A stretch of 64,000 bases of DNA, taken from the NCBI GenBank assembly GCA_003194525.1, contig NBIV01000098.1, forward strand, positions 205,210-269,209, read 5' to 3'. Position 1 is the stretch's first letter. Each line of letters starts with the position of its first letter. A model generated the notes under the pieces. The model did no database searches, was not told where the DNA came from, and was given only the letters and a program-made list of their open reading frames with translations. This stretch comes from Gracilariopsis chorda (taxonomy: Eukaryota > Rhodophyta > Florideophyceae > Gracilariales > Gracilariaceae). The translations under genes and the position numbers were made by a program. Positions 55,587 to 64,000 of the stretch are shown piece by piece.

Positions 55587-56314
55587 TTAATATTATCTAT
55601 TATTTTCACACCCATTTCTGGGAAGGTAGTACTTAGTGCGACGGTGCACTGCCGTCGCACCAGTAAACCTTTCCCAACAAGGGACCCCAACCTGGGGAAT
55701 TGGCTCTAGTTGTTGCCGCTTGCGCGCGTACTCTACTCCTCCTTGGAGGGAAACGCCGTAAACCACGGGACATCTAACCCCCTTGCACATCTAAAGAAAC
55801 CCATCACTGGGAGTATAATTGTTCCAATCATATTGGTGTTCCGCCCTGTATAGGGAGTCCTGTCCACCGGCATTGCTGTATCTGCTCGTCGCTCTCGCGA
55901 CCCACTTCGTCCGTCCTTCTTCCTCTTTTTAGGGTAGCACCCCCCGCTATCCGCGGCCCACGTGTGCGCATCCGCTGACACACCCCCACTTACGTGGAAA
56001 CATACCTCTACTGAGGATCACACCCCGCTCACGCGGATACCGATTCTTCGCCTTAAACTCCCTGCGCGAGTCGCGACAGGTGTCCCTGGACTTACAAACC
56101 GGCTTCGCCGTGACACCTCTGGGAGGGCTCTACCCGACTGGGTTCACCTCGTGAGAGGAAGATACCGAATGTCTTTCGGTGTTTTTCCCCTTTGGGGCAT
56201 TACACCACAAAGTGGTCTCCCGACCTAGAATCGGTTTTTGTTTTCCCTCTTACGAGGCTTGTTTTTATTTATCGGAAGTTCGGTGATCGTTTCCCGTCGT
56301 AATGGTATTTTCTC
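55587..56314 (+). other. Ty3-B1 5' leader / presumed LTR region, hairpin-rich
   Basis: No gene. Perfect stem-loops include GTGCGACGG/CCGTCGCAC (55636-55660), CCCCA/TGGGG (55685-55697), ACCGAA/TTCGGT (56164-56180) and ACCAC/GTGGT (56204-56216). Without the 3' LTR I cannot fix the LTR edges or primer site. Confidence 0.55.
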
Positions 56315-58488
56315 ATGTCGAGAAATCCCTCCGATGTGGAGCCACTGGTTACGCGTAGTCGCTCCCGCGACAACGCGGACACCTCCGAAGTTCGGTTCGT
56401 ACCCCGTATCCCTATACGGACAAGTTCCAGCCGTACTGGCGCCGCTTCATCGCGGAATGATACCGCCGACCGGGAACCCCGGAACCTCCTTTTGCCCTCG
56501 TTATCACCCCTGCAGGGGAATGCAGCATCGACTCCGGCTATTGCTGCAGTGCCCCAGGCACCCCGGCCTGCTCCCGCTGTCGCGGCTTCAAGCCCCCGTG
56601 GAACGGGCGATAACAACCCCCAGGGGACTTCCCTGGAATCCCAGGTCTGCGCTCTGTGGACCGCCCATGACACCCTTGTAGGGGAACAAAAATCCCTCCA
56701 AGAGGTGGTCTCGGCAACCCCTGTAAAGGAGGTCGCCGAGGAACTCCGTATTTTACGGTCTGACGTCAACTCCGTGTTGGAGAGTTTGGGACCACCCGCC
56801 ACCTTCATCGAAGGAGTTGAAGCCCGATTTGATCGGATTGGTGCCTGCCTGGAGACGCTGGAGCAGTTCGTCCTCATGGACAAACCATCCCCGGATGATC
56901 CGGTAAACGAGGCATCGCACAACGACCAGCTTGCTGGGAAGAAGAAACGCCGTCATCAACGGAAACACCACCGAAAATATTCGGACTCCGATTCTTCGAC
57001 ATCGTCGGACTCATCCCGAAACCATTCGGTTAGCTCGAGCTCCTCGGACTCCGACTCGGAGGACAAGAAGCGAGGCTACTCCTCCCGCTCGAAGCGGTCA
57101 TCGGCCACTGAAGGTGTGGTCCGAACCCGCCAGAAGGGGAGAAGACACCCCGGTCTCCGGGAATTGAAACCGGCAAACCCGGATTACCGGAAGCTTTTAT
57201 CATACCGGTACTAGCGGCTCGAAGACTCGTCACTTGGACGCACGCCCCGTGGTATGGGAAAGGTGCGAGAATGCATTAAGCGAATGCAGCTCTCGCTCCG
57301 CAACCAGTATTTTACTGGAGAGGACCCAGTCCTAGTACTGGATTTCCTATCCCGCTTTGTAGCGGAGGCCGATATCCTCGGTATGAATGAGGGACAAGCC
57401 TATTCGGCTTTACCGTATTTCTTACGGGGAGTGGCGGAGGACCAAACACCTCTGTCAGAGGATCTTCTCGCGCCTCCGAGGGAGGAGTTACTTGCTGGCC
57501 GGAGGCTGTGCAGTATCTTCTGCGCTCCTACGCCACCAACACCGCTATGCAGCAGGCTATCCTTGCTTTGCGAGATACACGCCAGCGTGCTGGAGAGACC
57601 GAGACCGATTACTCGGTGCGCCTTAACAAGGCTTTCCAAAGATGTGGTAACGTATACCCCGCTGGGGAGCGCAGTACCATGTTCATCGATGGTCTTGACC
57701 CGGCAATCCGGAGTTTAGTTACCCGTTATCGGGAGGACAAGTGGAGGATCACCTACCTCGAGCTGATCCAACACGCCCGAGCGGAAGGGGATCCACTTTG
57801 TGCAAGAACTCCGAGCAATCGGTCTAAATCCACCAAGGCGTTGTTGTTGGAAAGCGAAGCTTCCTCTCTCCCGCTCACCGCGGATGGGAACCCTGGACAG
57901 GGATTTGATACCGTGCATTTAGTGCAGGAGGATGGTGTGTCGATACCCACCAGTGATTTGCCGTCAGCGACGGAGATGACCCGTGATACGGGAACGGAAG
58001 ACCCCGTTTTGTACAGTGGTAACAGTCGGGTTCAACCCCAACGACTCCCGTTTTCAAACGGTCAATCCCGTTATCAACTGCCTGGATGGACTGACACCCG
58101 CCCTGCGGTTCGCTTCTCCGATACCCGGAATAATAATCCGCGTGTCGCGGTGTTGGCTCTCATATGCCACCTGTGCTATACCCATGGCCATACCTCTCCT
58201 CAGTGTATTTGTTCACTGAAGGATATGGCCAAGGTGGTGGCAAATTATGAGGCCCTCACTCCAGAGGAGAAACGTTCCGTCCCGACGGCTTCCTACCTCC
58301 GTGCTAAAACGGACTTTTCTCACGCCCTACCACAGACCCCGCGTGAGCGGCAAGCTTCATACACCCCGATTCGGGAGATCACGCAACCATCCGTTGCAAC
58401 CCCCGCTTATGCAGATAGAAACCCCCGTCAACGGGATGAAGCACTCGTTGTCGAGGAAACCAACCCACCGCCGAAGGCGGAAAACTAA
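56315..58488 (+). pseudogene. Ty3-B1 gag, one stop and one frameshift
   Basis: From the ATG at 56315 (MSRNPSDVEPLVTRSRSRDN) the first 300 codons contain a Pro/Ala segment, a coiled coil (LEQFVLMDKPS), and a Lys/Arg then Ser/Asp-rich, SR-like block (KKKRRHQRKHHRKYSDSDSS). A TAG at 57212 interrupts; the same frame continues with MQLSLRNQYFTGEDPVLVLD. Near 57490 the reading moves one frame to WPEAVQYLLRSYATNTAMQQ and onward to a CCHC zinc knuckle CHLCYTHGHTSPQC and a TAA at 58486. Gag forms the particle and packages RNA. The stop and frame change could be lesions or recoding; other copies are needed. Confidence 0.8.
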
Positions 58489-58572
58489 CTGAGGGAGTCT
58501 CCCCTTTGGGAGAGGGGTCCTCAAAAACGAGGCTGTTGGCGCCCGAGGCGTCCTCGCCTCGCTCCCCGGTGA

Positions 58573-58944
58573 AAGTCCTCTCGAGGAAAGACACCGCTGA
58601 CGCACTCTGCGCACCTCGGTGTGTTGCGTCGCCCGTGGATACGGAGTAAAAATCCCCGGATTCCCGGTAGAGTCTTGGTCTTGGCCAAGCGCAATTATAA
58701 GGTCTATGCCGACCTTGGCCTTGACCCCCAGTTTATGGTGAGGTTTCTCACCGTCCTGGATACAGGTGCAGGCCCCAACTTTGTTGTGGAATCATTGTTA
58801 CCCCCGCTTGTGCGGTCGCGTATCCGCTCTGACGCGGTCCCCGACATTTCGGATGCGAACAACAACGCGTTACAAACGGTGGGCACAGTGGACCTCGTCG
58901 TGAGACTTGGTACCTCCGTGGTGAAGTTGGACTTCATCGTTTGA
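58573..58944 (+). pseudogene. Ty3-B1 protease, N-terminal part up to an in-frame TGA
   Basis: The frame opens after a TGA at 58570 and reads VLVLAKRNYKVYADLGLDPQ and VLDTGAGPNFV, the retropepsin active-site motif DTGA. A TGA at 58942, followed by C, breaks the domain; the second protease half (ALVILGCDY, equivalent to the D-x-ILG flap end) lies in the same frame just after it, in pol. Confidence 0.78.
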
Positions 58945-58950
58945 CGTTCA

Positions 58951-61900
58951 TTGGCAGCACTAGTCATACTGGGATGTGATTACCGCGACAGATTTGTCGA
59001 CGCAATCAGGCCCCGCCTCAGGCGTGTAGAACTTGAAGACGGATGGTCGGTTCCGATTGTTCGCCGCCCGCTAAAGCGGTCCTCTCGGAAACAAGTTCCG
59101 CTCCCTGCTGCGCAGGAACCACCGCCCGCGTCCCGCGAGTTCACCAAGCTCCGCGTCGCTGCCTCGGTTTCTATACCGGCTGAGTCCCAAGTCTGGGTGC
59201 AGGTAAATTCCCGTCAACACGGTCTTCGGGTTATACAACCCCTCGCCTCGTTGTACGAGAAATCCCAGCTGGCGCTGGCTAATGGAATTGTCTCCATTTC
59301 CCCGGATGTCCCTTTCCGGATATTGGTTGCCAACCTTGGCAAACACCCCCAGTATCTGGTCAAACACCAAGTAATTGGGAGTGCAACCCCCCATCCTATG
59401 GGAATGCTGCCAACAAACATGACAGCCGCCGATGTACTCGGAGTTACCACCTCTTCTGAGGAGTTCGCCCCGCCGTCCGAAGACGTCAAGTCTAAGGAGG
59501 GGGAGGAAACCGCTACTTCAGCGCCGAACATACCGAGTAACTCGGAATTGCGAACCACACCTGTTCCACAGGACAATGCTCCATCGAGCAATGACCGGAT
59601 TGATCCGGAAAAAGCACTTGAAGCGCTGGACTTCAGTCACGTGCCAGAGTCGCACCGCGACAAACTCCGTACTATGTTACGGGAATTCACCACAATGTGG
59701 GATGGCTCGCTTGGCGAGATTAATGCAACGGAACACCGGATCGATTTAATCCCCGGTGCGCGACCGGTTGCACAACCCCCTTACAGGGCCGGTCCGAAAG
59801 CTCGGGAAGAGGAGCAGTCCCAGGTGGACAAGATGCTCCGCGCAGGTGTGATTGAGCCCGCTCAATCACCCTGGGCATCCCCAGTTGTACTGGCTTTAAA
59901 GGCCGACGGAACCTGGAGGTTCTGTGTCGACTACCGCCGGCTCAATGCCGTGACTGTTAGGGACACGTACCCCATCCCTCGTATGGACGAGTGCATTGAC
60001 TCCCTTGGAGACGCCACCGTGTTCACGGCCCTTGATGCCAATTGGGGATATTGGCAAGTACCTGTCAGACAGGAGGATCGCGACAAAACCGCATTCACCT
60101 GCCATGCAGGAACGTACCGCTTCAAGCGGATGCCATTTGGGTTAACCAACGCCCCCGCCACCTTTCAGCGTGCAGTAGATATTCTACTCAACCGCTTTAA
60201 GTGGCGGAGTTGTCTGGTCTACCTTGATGATATTATCATCTTCTCCAACTCGTTGGACGACCATCTCACTCACGTCCGAGACGTGCTGACCGTACTCCGC
60301 GATGCGGGAATTACCATCAAGTTGAGGAAATGCGAGTTTTTCACAGATACTGTGAAGTATCTGGGTCACATTATCCGTCCTGGACGGTTAGCGATCGAGA
60401 AAGCTCGAGTCAAATCCCTCGTTGAGGCGAAAGAACCCCGTACTCAAACGGAACTGCGCTCCTTTCTGGGGCTGGTCAACGTCTATCGACGGTTTATCCC
60501 GAACTTTTCGGATACTGCAGCGCCCCTGAACGCGTGGTTGCGAAAGGGGAACCCCCCAAAACTGGGAACATTTACGCCCGAGCATTCGGAAGCTTTTAAC
60601 TCCTTAAAGGAGGCTGTCACATCAGCACCAATCCTACATCTCCCAAACCTTGGGTTGCCATACTCCGTAGATACGGACTCGAGCGATTACCAAGTCGGGT
60701 GTGCTCTTTTTCAAACCACCCCCGAGGGGGAACGACATTCAATTGGTTATTGGTCGCGCTCGCTCAATGTTCATGAGCGGAACTACTCCGTATCGGAGAA
60801 AGAGTGCCTCGCCCTCGTATGGGCGATGACCACTCTGCGCCCCTACCTTATGGGAATTCACTTCACCGTGTACACGGATCATTCCTCATTGAGGTGGTTG
60901 ATGAATATCTCCGACCCGTCGGGACGCCTCATGCGCTGGAGACTCCGCCTCGCGGAATATGACTTTCAAGTCATTTATAAAAAGGGTGCGCAGAACACCC
61001 AGGCCGACGCTTTGTCGTGGATACCCACAAGTGGGGAAGCACTCCCAAAGGAGGAGGATGAAGCCCCATGTTTCATGGCTATAGACCCGGATGATCCGGA
61101 ATATGCCGTCGAGGCTAGGCCAGAAACCTGGGACGAGGATGCTGATTTTGACGAACTACTCGCATCGCGAGATGAATCTGAGAACCCGTTACCAGGAAAC
61201 TTTGTACCGGTATCACCGGAAGAAATGATCCGAGAACAATTCGGCGACCCATTCTGTACGAGAATTCGTGCCCGTATCAACGGTGGTGAAGATCTCCCTT
61301 TCGGGGTAAACGACAAAGGCTACCTCGTAAGAAAGGTCGAAGCCTGCCCACAGATTGTGGTAACACACTCCCTGCAATCGCGGGTGTTACATCTATCCCA
61401 CTACGCCCCCATTGGAGGTCACCCAGGTGGGAGGAAACTCTACCTAACCCTGCGAAGGGATTTCTATTGGCCCGCAATGGCGGTTATTTGCTGCGCAACT
61501 GTGCCGTTTTGTAGCGAATGCGCGAAGAATCGCGTCAAACTCCGCAAAAATGCGAAGAAGATGAAACTATTCCCCGCAAGGGCGCCACTCGAGTTTATCG
61601 CAATTGATCTTCTCGGACCACTACTCACCACAAAACGTGGAAACAAGTTTCTACTTGTCATCACCGACCGCTTTTCTAAGCTGGTACGGACTGTCCCTCT
61701 TCGGAGGATAACCGCTCTCACGGTGGCCCAGGCTCTGGTGACGCACTGGATTTTTGTCTACGGTCCCCCTGTGGAGGTGATCTCCGATAACGGGAAGCAG
61801 TTCGTGAGCAAGTTCTTCCAGGATGTTTGTCGCATCCTGGATGTCCAGAACTTGTTCACGACTACCTACCACCCCCAGTGTAATGGGCAAGTTGAACGGT

Positions 61901-63243
61901 TTAACCGGACGTTACTCGCGGCGTTACGTTCCTACGTCGCTGACCACCCAACGAATTGGGATCTCTACGCTGATGCGGTAACCTACGCGTACAATACGCA
62001 GGTACACCGGACTACCGGAGTTTCGCCATTCGAGTTGGTTCTATCTAGAACACCCCCGCCTGTGGCGCTGGAACCCCAAGCTACCTTGGACAATTTCCCA
62101 TCTGTGGGTATCTACCGGCAGCAATGGAAGCAATGGCTTTCCAAGCTGGTCCCCGCTGCGCGGAAGTCTATGGCACGGGCCCAAGCCGCTTACAAGCGAG
62201 ATTTTGACGCTCGCTTGCGAGGAAAGCCCCCCCCGATTCGTGCAAATAACTACGTCTTCATCAGGAAGGAATACTACAACCCGGAACGGGAGAAGCGTCA
62301 CAAACTCTCGCCTGTGGCCGATGGACCCTTCAAGGTCATCTCTGTTAACACCGACACTTTCGTGGTAGAGATGGGCGACACGCACGAACGGATTTCTCGT
62401 GATCGTGTTATCCTTGCCCCTCCTCCCTCGTCAGAGGTAGTCTTGGATCCAGGCAACCCCGTTTCTACGGACTCTGCAACACCGGAACCATCCAGGAGTA
62501 CTAGAACTACGGTACTACCACACCCCAGCCGGGGACTCTCAGACCTACCGACTCTGTCGGACTCACCGGCTCAGCCGGGTAATTCGGGCCCCTCAGCGCC
62601 CGCCCCTACCACATCTGCCCCACTGGCGCGCACCTATACCCGCCAGGCGGGGAATGTTATCCCTTATCCCGCCGCTCCGTCTAAGGAGGGGGAGGAGAAC
62701 ATTCGTTTTCGAGGAACAATATCGCCGTCGCAACGGGAAACACACCGTAACATACGGAACACTGACCTTGGAGCACGGAGTATGTCACGCGACACTAATC
62801 CCCCGTTCCCGGGCAGTGCTGTGCAACAGGAACCAGAAGCGCATGCCCCGCAAAAGCGGCAAATACACCGTTTGCCACGGGAAAACGAGAAGCCTCCTTC
62901 CAATACCGCAGCAGCGGAAAGGCAATCGCCCGATCCATCCCCGGAGGCATCGCCACAAACGCGGAAAACATACCGTCCTACACGGGAAGTTGAAGCGCAA
63001 CTACCGCACCCCCCTGTCAGGGAAGGATCCCCGATAAGGGAGTATGGTGACGACTGCCCCCAATCCCTGAGCAAGGCGATGCCTCGAAGCCGCCGTTGGC
63101 GGAAGCCCCCGCAGAAGTGGTTCAATCAGGTCGATCAGACCCGCGCCCTGCAGAGAAGGGGCGCCCAGATACGCCGGCTTCACAGGGAAATACCCACACC
63201 CCTCTTGGGGAAAGAGGCAGCCAAGCCGCAGTCGAAGCTTTAA
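58951..63243 (+). CDS. Ty3-B1 Pol: end of protease, RT, RNase H, integrase, Pro-rich tail
   Basis: This 1,430-codon frame has no stop. Residues 1-25 complete the protease. RT spans about 260-470 with WRFCVDYRRLNAVTVRD, DANWGYWQVPV and the intact active site YLDD at 424-427. RNase H follows (VDTDSSDYQVGCALF near 575, VSEKECLALVWA, VYTDHSSLRWL). Integrase has the zinc residues HLSHYAPIGGHPGG (813-826) and CSEC (854-857) and catalytic Asp886, Asp946 and Glu982, a D,D-35-E spacing. A basic C-terminal domain (REKRHKLSPVADGPFKV) and about 400 Pro/Ser/Arg-rich residues end it; no chromodomain is seen. The first codon is TTG, so the product must arise as a Gag-Pro-Pol fusion; the TGA at 58942 stands in the way. 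Confidence 0.9.
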   Translation: MAALVILGCDYRDRFVDAIRPRLRRVELEDGWSVPIVRRPLKRSSRKQVPLPAAQEPPPASREFTKLRVAASVSIPAESQVWVQVNSRQHGLRVIQPLASLYEKSQLALANGIVSISPDVPFRILVANLGKHPQYLVKHQVIGSATPHPMGMLPTNMTAADVLGVTTSSEEFAPPSEDVKSKEGEETATSAPNIPSNSELRTTPVPQDNAPSSNDRIDPEKALEALDFSHVPESHRDKLRTMLREFTTMWDGSLGEINATEHRIDLIPGARPVAQPPYRAGPKAREEEQSQVDKMLRAGVIEPAQSPWASPVVLALKADGTWRFCVDYRRLNAVTVRDTYPIPRMDECIDSLGDATVFTALDANWGYWQVPVRQEDRDKTAFTCHAGTYRFKRMPFGLTNAPATFQRAVDILLNRFKWRSCLVYLDDIIIFSNSLDDHLTHVRDVLTVLRDAGITIKLRKCEFFTDTVKYLGHIIRPGRLAIEKARVKSLVEAKEPRTQTELRSFLGLVNVYRRFIPNFSDTAAPLNAWLRKGNPPKLGTFTPEHSEAFNSLKEAVTSAPILHLPNLGLPYSVDTDSSDYQVGCALFQTTPEGERHSIGYWSRSLNVHERNYSVSEKECLALVWAMTTLRPYLMGIHFTVYTDHSSLRWLMNISDPSGRLMRWRLRLAEYDFQVIYKKGAQNTQADALSWIPTSGEALPKEEDEAPCFMAIDPDDPEYAVEARPETWDEDADFDELLASRDESENPLPGNFVPVSPEEMIREQFGDPFCTRIRARINGGEDLPFGVNDKGYLVRKVEACPQIVVTHSLQSRVLHLSHYAPIGGHPGGRKLYLTLRRDFYWPAMAVICCATVPFCSECAKNRVKLRKNAKKMKLFPARAPLEFIAIDLLGPLLTTKRGNKFLLVITDRFSKLVRTVPLRRITALTVAQALVTHWIFVYGPPVEVISDNGKQFVSKFFQDVCRILDVQNLFTTTYHPQCNGQVERFNRTLLAALRSYVADHPTNWDLYADAVTYAYNTQVHRTTGVSPFELVLSRTPPPVALEPQATLDNFPSVGIYRQQWKQWLSKLVPAARKSMARAQAAYKRDFDARLRGKPPPIRANNYVFIRKEYYNPEREKRHKLSPVADGPFKVISVNTDTFVVEMGDTHERISRDRVILAPPPSSEVVLDPGNPVSTDSATPEPSRSTRTTVLPHPSRGLSDLPTLSDSPAQPGNSGPSAPAPTTSAPLARTYTRQAGNVIPYPAAPSKEGEENIRFRGTISPSQRETHRNIRNTDLGARSMSRDTNPPFPGSAVQQEPEAHAPQKRQIHRLPRENEKPPSNTAAAERQSPDPSPEASPQTRKTYRPTREVEAQLPHPPVREGSPIREYGDDCPQSLSKAMPRSRRWRKPPQKWFNQVDQTRALQRRGAQIRRLHREIPTPLLGKEAAKPQSKL

Positions 63244-63650
63244 GCCCTGGCTCACAAGCACCGGAAACTTCTCCCGTCGTTGACGGAATCGAAGCCCCGC
63301 TACGGGGAATAATTTGTGCCAACCCCCGCAACGCTGCGGCCAAGAACCGAGGAACTCGGGAATAACGCGCGCCATCGCACGCTCGAAACCAGTCGTACCG
63401 GACGCTGCTCCTCCCCATGGAGATGGTGCACTGCGCTTAACGGCAATTCCCCTGAAAAGGGTGTCATCGGCACCTGCCCGGCACCCCCCAAAGGGAATTT
63501 TGACCAAAATACCGGTGTACCGGAATTAGCCCCAGGCAACCCGTCAGTAGCCGGGGACACCACGGCATCGCCGGAACGTATGGTGCAGAGCGCTCGTGCG
63601 CCTGGCAGGGAGGCGGTTTGCCACCCAATCACCGTGTCGCACGGAACCCC
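62732..63650 (+). repeat. Interspersed 30-nt motif in the Ty3-B1 tail
   Basis: Related segments at 62732-62759, 62856-62885, 62960-62988 and about 63621-63646 share the layout C-GG(G)AAA, A(C/T)ACCGT, 4-6 nt, ACGG(G)AA; each contains a small ACCGT...ACGG(T) stem. In a non-pol frame they encode GKHTVTYG, GKYTVCHG and GKHTVLHG; in the pol frame the similarity is weaker. Confidence 0.5.
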
Positions 63651-64000
63651 CCAGGGGATTGTGAAAATGCCGATCCCGCAGGAGCGGTCATCTTCCCGCA
63701 AACTCGCGGTTCGTGAGCTCAACAGCGAAGGCGGAACCCAAGTCCCCTGCCGACTGGCGGTTCGCCCGCCAATACCGCGAAAGCGGAAATGAACCTTCCC
63801 CAATGGGGAATGACTTGCCGGTGAAAACCGTGGCACCACACACCCTCTTGAGGGATATCTTCCCGCATGAGCAGCGGCCGCTATCACAGCGCACGGCAAC
63901 GCCGGAGTTATCGCCGAACACCCTGCTAAGGGACATTATACCGCACAGCGGGCAGCCCCCGCAAGGAAGTACAACCACCACCCGGCACGGCCGGCAGGTC
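63244..64000 (+). other. Ty3-B1 3' non-coding region, hairpin-rich
   Basis: No supported gene after the pol stop at 63241. Perfect stem-loops recur, for example CCGTC/GACGG (63274-63286), CCCCG/CGGGG (63295-63307), TTCCCCA/TGGGGAA (63796-63810) and the palindrome AGCGGCCGCT near 63883. Frames seen here are short. Confidence 0.5.

Larger units (their letters stand above)
55587..64000 (+). mobile_element. Ty3-B1: Ty3/gypsy element, nearly open, runs off the right edge
   Basis: A 5' leader or LTR (from about 55.59 kb), gag (56315 to 58488), protease (58573 to 58944) and a 1,430-codon pol frame (58951 to 63243) are followed by at least 757 bp of 3' sequence inside the window. The 3' LTR is not visible, so the LTR limits are unknown. 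The element appears densely packed with short perfect stem-loops throughout, unlike its flanks. It is the best-preserved retrotransposon here. Confidence 0.88.

Noticed and set aside
59071-60585. Minus-strand ORFs within the Ty3-B1 pol region
   Set aside because: Shadows of the pol frame, which has clear RT motifs.
62654-63037. Out-of-frame ORF with GKHTV repeats
   Set aside because: It is nested in the pol frame and its repeats follow from the nucleotide repeat unit; no start or domain support.

Overview
Organism. The window looks like nuclear DNA of a photosynthetic eukaryote, most likely a multicellular red alga (Chondrus-like). This is inference: the left 6 kb holds tightly packed, almost intron-free host genes, including two products with plastid-type leaders (a DUF3007-type protein and an archaeal-type 3-dehydroquinate synthase II homologue), an ESCRT-II subunit with one 92-nt intron, and the start of a ferric-reductase/NOX-like membrane protein. 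Nearly everything to the right is transposons and their debris.

Layout. 1-5.4 kb: five host genes (ferric reductase-like fragment -, type I membrane protein +, DHQ synthase II -, DUF3007 plastid protein +, SNF8/VPS22 -), with clustered GTAC-centred motifs in the promoter spaces. 5.4-9.5 kb: no recognisable gene. 9.52-9.65 kb: an array of the palindrome ATTGCAAT on a 30-bp pitch. 9.9-12.85 kb: a structurally complete but dead PIF/Harbinger (Pong-like) transposon with 15-bp inverted ends, a + strand transposase and a convergent - strand Myb/SANT partner. 13.2-13.9 kb: remnant of another DDE transposase. 14.6-17.0 kb: a decayed hAT-like transposase. 17.3-22.1 kb: Ty3 chromovirus (Ty3-A) with both LTRs and a 5-bp target duplication, sitting inside a minus-strand reading frame. 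22.1-31.8 kb: hairpins, a GA-skewed minus-strand ORF, one small host-like gene (25.0 kb), a minisatellite, and several unrecognised broken ORFs. 31.9-42.3 kb: a decayed Ty3 element of a second family (Ty3-B2), split by a Ty1/copia element (34.6-39.3 kb) with LTRs identical at 225 of 226 positions. 42.3-43.4 kb: foldback repeats. 43.4-46.2 kb: Ty3-B3 fragment. 47.0 kb: orphan chromodomain. 47.6-48.2 kb: unrecognised minus-strand coding remnant. 52.3-53.7 kb: Tc1/mariner (DD34E). 53.8-55.5 kb: a second, older copia fragment. 55.6 kb to the right edge: a large Ty3-B element (Ty3-B1) whose 1,430-codon pol frame is open with intact catalytic residues.

Most interesting signal. Ty3-B1 appears saturated, in coding and non-coding parts alike, with small perfect stem-loops (4-9 bp stems, 0-7 nt loops). 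The decayed relatives B2 and B3 lack them at the equivalent sites that were compared. This may reflect snap-back template switching during reverse transcription or selection for RNA structure; it needs a shuffling test. Other points: the four decayed retroelements all carry altered RT YxDD boxes; the copia element carries inactivating lesions despite near-identical LTRs, implying mobilisation in trans; and its primer-binding site matches the anticodon region of initiator tRNA-Met, as in Drosophila copia.

Limits. All homology calls come from reading motifs by eye; no database or folding program was run. Open frames that begin with GTG or TTG are not treated as real eukaryotic starts.
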